Source: CAYFWF01 sp964346815
GTDB taxonomy: Bacteria; Acidobacteriota; Aminicenantia; Aminicenantales; Aminicenantaceae
Direction: 5' to 3'
DNA: 64,000 nt
Assembly (NCBI GenBank): GCA_964346815.1
Contig: CAYFWF010000003.1
Span: forward strand, 186,001-250,000
The position numbers and the translations under genes were made by a program. Positions within the stretch are counted from its first letter, which is position 1; the number at the start of each line of letters is the position of its first letter. Below, in pieces: positions 23,188-30,666 of the stretch. The notes under the pieces were generated by a model that made no database searches, was not told the DNA's origin, and was given only the letters and a program-made list of their open reading frames with translations.

Positions 23188-25848
23188 CTATCTCTGTTTC
23201 AGTTCGAAGTCGTAATGGCCGGAACCAACCTTAATGATCACAGCGCTTCGGGTCTCTTCCACCATTTGAATGCCGGACACACCTGTCAGGAATTTCTGGC
23301 CGTCGTAGATTTGCTGCCCGCTTTCTTTGAGGACAATGGCTCTCAGTTTCAGCTTAGGTACATGGATCTCCGCCTCTGTGTTTACAGGAAGAAATACTTC
23401 CAGGGTGATGAGGTCGGTTGATTTTGACCAAGCGGTCGTTAGAGGTCCCCTGGGTGTATGAATCGTTCCAGATACGTATTCCAGGTCCCGCACCATACAG
23501 GGTTGAATCAGAACGTTCTGGAATCCTATCGAATCTTCCTCCTGGTCGATGCCGGCCAAAACCCGATACAGCCAGGACCCGACGCTCCCGAACATCGGAT
23601 GATTGTGGGAATTCATCGAGGGACCTGTCTTATACTGCCACAGTTCCCAAAGGGTCGTGGCACCGTTTCGGATCATAAAACCCCAACTGGGATAACTGGT
23701 TTGAGTGGCGAGTTCGTAGGCTAAGGAGGATGCACCGAAGTCAGCCAAGACTTCCATGATGTATTTCGTCCCGAGAATACCGGTAGTCAAATGGGTATTG
23801 TTTTTATAGAGGATGTCGCTTTTTAAGTTTTGGAAGACTGAACCTCTCACTGACTCCGGCGCTAAATCCAGAAACAAAGCCAGTGTGTTGGCGGTTTGTG
23901 TCCCATTCGCATAACTCCTGGTTTCGGGATCGAAGTATTTGTTGTGGATGGCCTTCTTGATCTTCTCGGCCAGCTCCTGGTAGATTGTTACCTCATCCCT
24001 GTAGCCCAACGTCTGAGCCATTTTTTCGAGAAGGCGGACACTGTAGTAATAATAAAAAGAGGAAACGAAGCTGCCCGGCGTCCTATCGATAGCCACCCAA
24101 TCCCCATAGTAACTGTATTGAAGGAGGTTGGCTGCGGATTTTGAGCGAAGAAACTCCACGTATTTTTTCACACCTTCGTAGTGCTCCTCGAGAATTCGCA
24201 TATCGCCATAATACCGATACATGTACCAGCAGAGCAGGGGATAGGCAGCACCCCACGCAGGATCGGCCGGACGCTGGCCCCATATGTGAGGGACGGTATC
24301 TGTTATGGTCCCTTCGTGGTCCTGGACATCTCGGATATCCTGGATAAATTTGGTGTATAACGCGCCCATATCAAAATTCATCAAAGCCTCTTCTGCTGTG
24401 AGATGAGCATCTCCGAGCCATCCCATTCGTTCATCCCGCTGATTGCAGTCTGTGGGAATGCTGTGGAGGTTGGTTTTTTGTCCCCATACGATCAGCCGCT
24501 GAAGTCGGTTCAAGAGGAGATGAGAGCAGGAAAAACCGCCGATTTGTTCGACAGCGGAATGGACGACTTTCCCCCTTATCGTATCAGCGGTTGGAACACC
24601 AGGATATCCTGTCAGTTCCACATAGCGAAAACCGTGGTAGGTGAACCGGGGTTCATAGGCTTCTTTCCCCTGTCCTTTCAAAATATAAAGATCTTGGGCT
24701 CTGGCAGATCGCAGGTTTTCTTGGTTGATCATACCATTAGCGTAGAGCAGTTCTGAATACCGGAGGCGCACTTCAGTACCGCGGGGACCGGATAGTTCAA
24801 TCTCAGCCCATCCGCTGAAGTTCTGTCCCATGTCAAAGACATAAACTCCCTCTCGGGGTTGGGTGATATGCAGGGGAACAAGCGTATCCATCACCCGGAT
24901 CGGCTGAACCATCTGCGCGGAGAGGGAGCCTTTAGGAGCGATCCCCGTTTCAACAGGACTCCAACCGGTGTCATCGAAGCCCGGTCTATCCCATCCCGGT
25001 GTTTCCAGTCGGGCGTCGTACACCTCACCGTTGTAGATGCTATCAGATACGATCGGTCCGTCTTTTCCTTTCCAGGATTTGTCGCTGAAAAATGTGAGTT
25101 TTTTTCCGTCTTCACATTCTATATTGACTTGAAGAATCAGAAGGAAAGGGCCGCTCCAGCCCTTTCCGAGCATTACGCCCAGGGCGTTTTCCCCCTCTAG
25201 AAGTCTATCCGTAATATCGTATGTTGAATAGAGAACTCTTTTTTCGTAAGTTGTGTATCCCGGGTCGAGAACGTTGTTCCCCACCTTCTGTCCATTCAAG
25301 CGCATCTCATAGTACCCCAGCCCGCAGATAAAGGCTCTCCCGCGTTTGACTTTTCCGTTTACGGAAAACTCTTTGCGGACCTGGTTCATCCCGCCTATCC
25401 ATTCTCCGTCCCAATCTTCGGGATGGAAAAGGCCTGTGTCAAACCGAGCAGCCTTGCTGTAAGGACTGGGAATATCATCTTTATCCCAATAACGAACCTT
25501 CCAAGTGTAGGTCCGATCGCTCTCTAAAGGCGTCCCCTCGTAAACCACATGTATAGACCGATCAGAGAGAACTTTGCCTGTATCCCATAAAATATCGGAT
25601 TTCTCAGAAGCGCTGGTGGATACGATCAATTGATACGCAGACTGTTTTTGGCCCCTTTCTGAGTGCCGCAGCATCCAGGAAAACCGGGGCTTTCGCACAT
25701 CTATTCCCAAAGGATTCTTAAGGTATTCACATCTGAGATTATGGGGAGGCTGAGGACCGGCATTGTGGGTAGATGCTGCGGTCCGAGCCGAAGCTGTACA
25801 AAGCAGTGAACACGCTAGGACGATCTTCAAACATTGCTCAGCGATCAT
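23188..25848 (-). CDS. Secreted alpha-L-rhamnosidase, GH78
   Basis: This 886-aa enzyme has a signal peptide (about 1-25), N-terminal beta-sandwich domains (about 35-430, including G-L-G-Y-Y-E-M-R-L-N-G), an (alpha/alpha)6 catalytic barrel (about 435-790) and a C-terminal beta domain. The catalytic-region signature D472-E473-R-M-G-W-L-G-D and a second acidic site Glu735 in T-T-L-W-E-L-W match GH78. It hydrolyses terminal alpha-L-rhamnose from polysaccharides or glycosides, outside the inner membrane. GAGGAGG precedes the ATG. It diverges from rhaB across a 257-nt gap with three inverted repeats. The product rhamnose is the substrate of the adjacent rhaBA genes. Confidence 0.92.
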   Translation of the reverse strand: MIAEQCLKIVLACSLLCTASARTAASTHNAGPQPPHNLRCEYLKNPLGIDVRKPRFSWMLRHSERGQKQSAYQLIVSTSASEKSDILWDTGKVLSDRSIHVVYEGTPLESDRTYTWKVRYWDKDDIPSPYSKAARFDTGLFHPEDWDGEWIGGMNQVRKEFSVNGKVKRGRAFICGLGYYEMRLNGQKVGNNVLDPGYTTYEKRVLYSTYDITDRLLEGENALGVMLGKGWSGPFLLILQVNIECEDGKKLTFFSDKSWKGKDGPIVSDSIYNGEVYDARLETPGWDRPGFDDTGWSPVETGIAPKGSLSAQMVQPIRVMDTLVPLHITQPREGVYVFDMGQNFSGWAEIELSGPRGTEVRLRYSELLYANGMINQENLRSARAQDLYILKGQGKEAYEPRFTYHGFRYVELTGYPGVPTADTIRGKVVHSAVEQIGGFSCSHLLLNRLQRLIVWGQKTNLHSIPTDCNQRDERMGWLGDAHLTAEEALMNFDMGALYTKFIQDIRDVQDHEGTITDTVPHIWGQRPADPAWGAAYPLLCWYMYRYYGDMRILEEHYEGVKKYVEFLRSKSAANLLQYSYYGDWVAIDRTPGSFVSSFYYYYSVRLLEKMAQTLGYRDEVTIYQELAEKIKKAIHNKYFDPETRSYANGTQTANTLALFLDLAPESVRGSVFQNLKSDILYKNNTHLTTGILGTKYIMEVLADFGASSLAYELATQTSYPSWGFMIRNGATTLWELWQYKTGPSMNSHNHPMFGSVGSWLYRVLAGIDQEEDSIGFQNVLIQPCMVRDLEYVSGTIHTPRGPLTTAWSKSTDLITLEVFLPVNTEAEIHVPKLKLRAIVLKESGQQIYDGQKFLTGVSGIQMVEETRSAVIIKVGSGHYDFELKQR

Positions 25849-25887
25849 TTTCTCCTCCTCTCGATGAACTCATTCACATGGATAAGC

Positions 25888-25906
25888 TTGACAAGGTTCT
25901 TGTCAA
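25888..25906. repeat. Inverted repeat IR1, candidate operator of the rhamnosidase gene
   Basis: A perfect 8-3-8 inverted repeat, TTGACAAG-GTT-CTTGTCAA, lies about 40 nt upstream of the rhamnosidase ATG. Each arm contains TTGACA, and on the minus strand this could serve as the -35 with TATCCA 16 bp further. A protein bound here would cover the -35 box. Confidence 0.6.
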
Positions 25907-25908
25907 AA

Positions 25909-25924
25909 TCCGGAGATTCCCGGA
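25909..25924. repeat. Inverted repeat IR3, next to IR1
   Basis: TCCGG-AGATTC-CCGGA (5-6-5) begins two bases after IR1. It may be part of the same regulatory site. Short arms make chance occurrence possible. Confidence 0.35.
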
Positions 25925-25988
25925 CCAATATTGTAAAAGGCACTTTCCTGTATAGCGGCATTATATAAAATCATCCAATGAAATGACA

Positions 25989-26017
25989 GATCCAACCTGG
26001 ATATTCGAGGTTGGATC
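25989..26017. repeat. Inverted repeat IR2, upstream of rhaB
   Basis: A perfect 10-9-10 inverted repeat with arms GATCCAACCT and AGGTTGGATC is centred about 80 bp before the predicted rhaB transcription start. That is a typical activator position. It could also be the stem of an RNA if transcription starts further upstream. Confidence 0.6.
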
Positions 26018-26048
26018 AAGAATTCAAGAGCGGAAGTTCCAATTTTAA

Positions 26049-26075
26049 TTGACACAAACAGGACAGTGTGATAAG
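26049..26075 (+). promoter_or_regulatory. Candidate promoter of rhaBA
   Basis: Consensus TTGACA (26049-26054) is followed after 15 bp by GATAAG (26070-26075), which carries a TG extension (TGTGATAAG). The predicted start near 26082 gives a 24-nt leader with AAGAGG before the ATG at 26106. Confidence 0.45.
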
Positions 26076-26105
26076 TGGAGTCTGACGAGCAAGAGGTGTG
26101 CAGAT

Positions 26106-27578
26106 ATGGCTGTTTCCCGATATTTAGCTTTGGACTTGGGCGCCGAGAGCGGGAGGGCGATTCTCGGCTACCTTGACAGAGAGAGGCTGCAGGTCAAAGA
26201 AATCTCGCGCTTTCCCAATCGGATGCTTTCTATTCGTGGACATCTGTATTGGAATGTCTTCCGTCTCTTCGAGGAAATCAAGAAAGGAATGGAAATCTGT
26301 TTTACAGAGGCGCAAATTAAAAGCCTGGCTTTGGATACCTGGGGTGTCGATTTCGGTTTTTTGGCTGAGGATGGAACGATCATTGGCCTGCCATTTGCCT
26401 ACAGGGACCCTCATACCAAGGGAAAAATGGAGGAATTCTTCGAAAGGATTCCGAAAAATAAAGTCTATCGGCTGACCGGAATACAGTTCCTCCAGTTCAA
26501 TTCCCTGTTTCAGTTGTTTGCCATGAAGAGGGACAAATCATCCCTTTTGGAAGCGGCCAAAGATCTTCTTTTTATTCCGGACCTCTTCAACTACCTTCTG
26601 ACAGGACAAAAGAAAACAGAATTCACTTTTGCGACAACATCCCAGCTCTATAATCCGAGGAAGGGAGGTTGGGAAGAGGAACTTTTCGAAGCCCTGGAAG
26701 TCCCGAGTTCGCTCATGCAGGAGATTGTCCAGCCGGGTACGATTATTGGAGAATTGGATGATGGAACGAGCCGAACTCATGGAGAGGATCCGGTGCCGGT
26801 GATAGCCGTGGCCTCACATGATACAGGCTCGGCAGTTGCAGCAGTGCCTGCCACCGGCCAGGACTGGACATACATAAGTTCAGGAACATGGTCGCTGATG
26901 GGGATCGAAACGCACGAACCGATAATCAATGATCAAGCGATGGAACTCAACTTCACCAACGAAGGCGGCGTGGAGGGGACTTTTCGATTCTTAAGGAATA
27001 TCACTGGACTCTGGCTCTTACAGGAATGTCGAAAGTCCTGGGCGAAAGAAAAGGCTTACAGCTACGAAACACTGATGATCTTGGCGCAGGAGGCCCCAGC
27101 CTTCCAGTTCTTCGTCGATCCTGACTGGCAAGGCTTCCTCAGCCCTCAGGATATGCCCGAGGCTATTCATAAATATTGCAAAGCGACCAAGCAGAAAACG
27201 CCTGGTTCGCCTGGTGAATTTGTGCGGTGTATTCTCGAGAGTCTGGCACTGAAATACCGCATCGTGCTGGATCGATTGAGAGAGATTCATTCCCAGCCTA
27301 TTCGGAAGGTTCATATCATCGGCGGGGGAGTTAAGAATGCTCTGCTCTGTCAGTTTACTGCCAATGCCACTGGCCTTCCTGTATATGCTGGCCCCATAGA
27401 GGCTACATCGATCGGAAACATCATGATGCAGGCCTTCACCTTGGGAGATGTGCCTTCAGTAAGAGAGATGCGGGAGGTGGTTCGCCGCTCATTTGAACTT
27501 TCAGTCTATGAGCCTGAACATGTGAACGAGTGGGATAGGATTAAAGAGCAATATCTCGAGATTATTGGTATGGAGTGA
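26106..27578 (+). CDS. rhaB: Rhamnulokinase
   Basis: This 490-aa FGGY-family kinase phosphorylates L-rhamnulose to rhamnulose-1-phosphate. The N-terminal phosphate site is L-A-L-D-L-G-A-E-S-G-R (residues 6-16). A-L-D-T-W-G-V-D-F-G, V-A-S-H-D-T-G-S-A-V and I-S-S-G-T-W-S-L-M-G are typical of RhaB rather than other FGGY kinases. ATG 26106 with AAGAGG upstream was chosen over a TTG at 26049 that is part of the promoter. rhaA follows after 4 nt. Confidence 0.92.
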   Translation: MAVSRYLALDLGAESGRAILGYLDRERLQVKEISRFPNRMLSIRGHLYWNVFRLFEEIKKGMEICFTEAQIKSLALDTWGVDFGFLAEDGTIIGLPFAYRDPHTKGKMEEFFERIPKNKVYRLTGIQFLQFNSLFQLFAMKRDKSSLLEAAKDLLFIPDLFNYLLTGQKKTEFTFATTSQLYNPRKGGWEEELFEALEVPSSLMQEIVQPGTIIGELDDGTSRTHGEDPVPVIAVASHDTGSAVAAVPATGQDWTYISSGTWSLMGIETHEPIINDQAMELNFTNEGGVEGTFRFLRNITGLWLLQECRKSWAKEKAYSYETLMILAQEAPAFQFFVDPDWQGFLSPQDMPEAIHKYCKATKQKTPGSPGEFVRCILESLALKYRIVLDRLREIHSQPIRKVHIIGGGVKNALLCQFTANATGLPVYAGPIEATSIGNIMMQAFTLGDVPSVREMREVVRRSFELSVYEPEHVNEWDRIKEQYLEIIGME

Positions 27579-27582
27579 AGAT

Positions 27583-28863
27583 ATGGGAGATAGCAGAAAA
27601 ATTGTAGAAGCCTTCAAAACAGCCAAGGAAATTTTCCGTGAAATAGGGGTGAATGTAGACGATGCTCTAGAACGACTAAGCCAGATATCTATCTCTATAC
27701 CTTGCTGGCAGGCGGATGATATCACAGGCTTTGAAAAGTCGAATGCACAACTGGAGGGGGGAGGCATTCAAGTCACGGGTCATTTTTTTGGAAAGCCTCG
27801 AACGATCGAAGAGCTGAGGATGGACCTCGAGAAGGCTTTTTCCTTGCTGCCCGGGCATCACCGCTTGAACCTTCACTCGATTTATGGAGAATTCGGGACG
27901 AGTGAAGTCGGCCGCGATCAAATGGATGCGCGTCATTTCAAAGGTTGGGTAGAATGGGCCAGTCAAAAGAACATCAAGCTGGACTTCAATGCGACCTGCT
28001 TTTCTCACCCCCGAGCGGATTCAGGATTTACTCTGAGCAGCAAAGATAAGGGAATCCGCAGCTTCTGGATAGAACATGTCAAGCGCTGTCGCGAGATAAG
28101 TGCGTATATGGGACGAGCACTCGGCAGCTCCTGCATCCACAATCTTTGGATTCCGGATGGGATGAAGGACATAACTATCGACCGAAAGGCCAGGAGATCC
28201 TTGCTGAAAGAGTCTCTTGAAGAAATATATTCTGACGATTACGACCCCAAGGAAATGAAGGATTCTCTGGAAAGCAAGCTGTTTGGAATCGGAAGCGAAT
28301 CCTTTGTGGTTGGTTCCCATGAGTTCTATTTTGGATATGCTCTTTCCAAAGGAAAGATGCTCTGTCTGGATGCGGGACATTTTCATCCTACAGAGTCTTT
28401 ATCGGATAAAATCTCGTCTGTTCTCCTTTTCTTCGAAGAACTCCTTCTTCATCTCAGCCGGGGCATCAGATGGGACAGCGATCATGTGGTCATCCTGAAT
28501 GAGGATATGAGGAGCATTGCCGAGGAGGTCATAAGGAGTGACGCTCTGGACAGGACCCACATGGCCTTGGATTTTTTCGATGCCAGTATGAATCGGGTGG
28601 GGGCTTGGGTTATCGGAGCCAGAGCTGTCCTGAAGAGTTTTCTTTGTGCTTTGCTTCAGCCCGTGGAAAAGCTCCGCAGATTCGAGGAGGAGCGGGATTT
28701 TTTTTCCAGGCTCGCTCTTCTTGAAGAAATAAAAACTCTCCCTGTCGGTGTGATCTGGGATTACTATTGTCTGAAGAGGGATGTCCCGGTATCGAACCTG
28801 TGGATGAGAGAGGTCAAGCGGTACGAATCAGAGGTTCTCTACAAACGTCAAGGATCAAAATAG
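27583..28863 (+). CDS. rhaA: L-rhamnose isomerase
   Basis: This 426-aa metal-dependent isomerase converts L-rhamnose to L-rhamnulose. Family signatures include I-P-C-W-Q-A-D-D-I-T-G-F-E near residue 42, L-N-L-H-S-I-Y-G-E-F, N-A-T-C-F-S-H-P and C-L-D-A-G-H-F-H-P-T-E. GGAGTGA just before the ATG at 27583 fixes the start, 4 nt after the rhaB stop. The 3' end overlaps the convergent flavodoxin gene by 9 nt. The order kinase-isomerase matches many rha operons, but no rhaD follows. Confidence 0.92.
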   Translation: MGDSRKIVEAFKTAKEIFREIGVNVDDALERLSQISISIPCWQADDITGFEKSNAQLEGGGIQVTGHFFGKPRTIEELRMDLEKAFSLLPGHHRLNLHSIYGEFGTSEVGRDQMDARHFKGWVEWASQKNIKLDFNATCFSHPRADSGFTLSSKDKGIRSFWIEHVKRCREISAYMGRALGSSCIHNLWIPDGMKDITIDRKARRSLLKESLEEIYSDDYDPKEMKDSLESKLFGIGSESFVVGSHEFYFGYALSKGKMLCLDAGHFHPTESLSDKISSVLLFFEELLLHLSRGIRWDSDHVVILNEDMRSIAEEVIRSDALDRTHMALDFFDASMNRVGAWVIGARAVLKSFLCALLQPVEKLRRFEEERDFFSRLALLEEIKTLPVGVIWDYYCLKRDVPVSNLWMREVKRYESEVLYKRQGSK

Positions 28864-29328
28864 GCTCTTCACTAAATCAGCCAGATTTTGTGCATACTGT
28901 TTGCAGCATTCTTGCGCCCTCTCATCCGGAAAATCGATGGATACCGGTCCATAATGATCGCCTCTATGGTCTCCCTGGATGATCATTCCGTGGATCAACA
29001 GCCCGTTGAGCAGATTAAGGACAGTTGTTTCATTTCCCCCTCCTACATTTGCAGCAGAAGAAAACGCTCCGCCAACCTTTCCCTTAAGCCTTCCATGGAA
29101 TTTGATACTCTCATCCAAAAGCTTCTTGACCGGCCACGCCATCGATCCATAATAGGTCGGCGAACCCAGAACGATACAATCATAGTCGATCAGGTCGTCG
29201 GCCTTGGTTTCTTCCACTCTTTTCAGATCGACCGATAGATCTTCTTTTTTCATCACGTCGGTGATGATTTGGGCCATCTTCTCCGTGTTCCCTGTCTGAG
29301 AATAATAACATATCAGGACTTTTGCCAT
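28855..29328 (-). CDS. Flavodoxin / flavodoxin-like NAD(P)H reductase
   Basis: This 157-aa FMN protein has the phosphate loop Y-Y-S-Q-T-G-N-T-E-K-M (residues 8-18), followed by G-S-P-T-Y-Y-G-S-M and S-S-A-A-N-V-G-G-G-N-E-T, as in WrbA-type and other flavodoxin-like proteins. It carries electrons in the cytoplasm. It lies downstream of AOR and the two-domain aldolase on the same strand (15-nt gap). A role as electron partner for AOR is possible, though AORs normally use ferredoxin. Confidence 0.82.
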   Translation of the reverse strand: MAKVLICYYSQTGNTEKMAQIITDVMKKEDLSVDLKRVEETKADDLIDYDCIVLGSPTYYGSMAWPVKKLLDESIKFHGRLKGKVGGAFSSAANVGGGNETTVLNLLNGLLIHGMIIQGDHRGDHYGPVSIDFPDERAQECCKQYAQNLADLVKSLF

Positions 29329-29343
29329 AATCTTACCTCCTGT

Positions 29344-30666
29344 TTACCATTTCTGGGCCTTTATAGGTTCCATTTTTCGCAGATTCAATCCTCTTTCATA
29401 CGCTCCGCTTCGATAAAGACAAATTTCTCTTACCGACGATGGATGATGCAGGACTTCAGAGAGAGACTGAGATCCCACTCCCCAAACACCTCCCCCTCTC
29501 ACAATCACTACCTTGTAATCATGAAGCTGCTCGAGAAAAGTCTCTATGTTGAATTTTGGTGGGAGAACAGGTATGGCGAGGTAAAGGTAGCTTCCCTCTG
29601 CATCGATAGGAATGACCCGGTCGAGCGGACGTCTTTCTCCCGGATAGATGAAGTGGGAATGAGCCTCGGCTTCGGGAACCCAGCAGTGGATCACGGTTTG
29701 AAAATTTGTCTCTGCATAGATGGTTTTATGAATATCGAGTTCCCTGGTATCTCCTCTTTCTCGGCTCAGTGGGATTTCCAGGAGTGGGCCACCGATTTCT
29801 CTCGGCATGGAAGCCTTGGGAGAATAAAACATGGTTCTGACTCCGCGGATGGAGAAAGAGCCTGTATGGAAGGGAGACAGCCTCGATTCGAAGATCCTGG
29901 CTCCAGTCTTATGGAATTCCTTGATCAGTTCTTCTTCACGGGGGAAGTCACAGGCTTCATCTCCTTGGATCGAGTATTCATCTGGAGGATATGTGAAATG
30001 GGCATCCGGGCCGGAATAAATTTTTTCCTTCAAGGAATCGACATCAACCTGAATTTTTTTCATGAGGCGTGAGATATAGCCTGCGTTGTTGGCCACACAC
30101 TGGAGGAAAAATGCCTCTTTCAGTGTCCGCCCCTTGGAAAAAGCTCCATGCGCCTGCACGAGTGTCACAGGATGACGGGAAAGCCTTTCCGGTATGACTC
30201 TGACCATTTTTGTTGAACCACTGGGGAGGGCGAACCAATCTACAGGGATGATACCGTCAAGATGGTAATACCCCAGAGGATCCACAGGATAAAAGGGCTT
30301 GGGCTGACCGGGCTTCGCTTCGTCATCGAGGGTGTCGATGATAAGATCCTTGGTATGACAGTGCATCGAAGCGCCGACGTCTTTAAGAGATAAAATTTTT
30401 ACGTGGATATCCGTCTCAGAGGAAGCTTTATAATATCCAAAATCCGTTTCTTTGAAAGACGGAAAGCAGATATGTTCCCGCTCGAGATCTCCTTTCTGGG
30501 ATCCCGTAGCTGTGATCGCCATCCTTTCCCTTCCCTTCTCATCCCTCCACCGCATCACCATATTGCCGCAGTGGCTGTCCTGAATATCATACAAGAGCGA
30601 AGCCCGCCCGACAGTTTGAAACAACCGTACAAGTTCTTCGCTCGCTTTCCAGTAGTCCTTCCTCAT
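29344..30666 (-). CDS. Two-domain class II aldolase; candidate rhamnulose-1-phosphate aldolase
   Basis: This 440-aa protein is two class II aldolase/adducin-type domains in tandem. The N-terminal half (about 1-205) keeps the residues of FucA/RhaD-type aldolases: S-S-E with Glu84, the zinc pair His102-x-His104 and His173 in A-H-G. The C-terminal half (about 250-430) has the same layout but reads His327-Cys-Trp329 where the second zinc ligand belongs, and G-G-G-V-W-G in place of the third histidine, so it is probably non-catalytic. It overlaps AOR by 4 nt and converges with rhaBA. Cleavage of rhamnulose-1-phosphate to DHAP and lactaldehyde is inferred from context. Confidence 0.72.
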   Translation of the reverse strand: MRKDYWKASEELVRLFQTVGRASLLYDIQDSHCGNMVMRWRDEKGRERMAITATGSQKGDLEREHICFPSFKETDFGYYKASSETDIHVKILSLKDVGASMHCHTKDLIIDTLDDEAKPGQPKPFYPVDPLGYYHLDGIIPVDWFALPSGSTKMVRVIPERLSRHPVTLVQAHGAFSKGRTLKEAFFLQCVANNAGYISRLMKKIQVDVDSLKEKIYSGPDAHFTYPPDEYSIQGDEACDFPREEELIKEFHKTGARIFESRLSPFHTGSFSIRGVRTMFYSPKASMPREIGGPLLEIPLSRERGDTRELDIHKTIYAETNFQTVIHCWVPEAEAHSHFIYPGERRPLDRVIPIDAEGSYLYLAIPVLPPKFNIETFLEQLHDYKVVIVRGGGVWGVGSQSLSEVLHHPSSVREICLYRSGAYERGLNLRKMEPIKAQKW

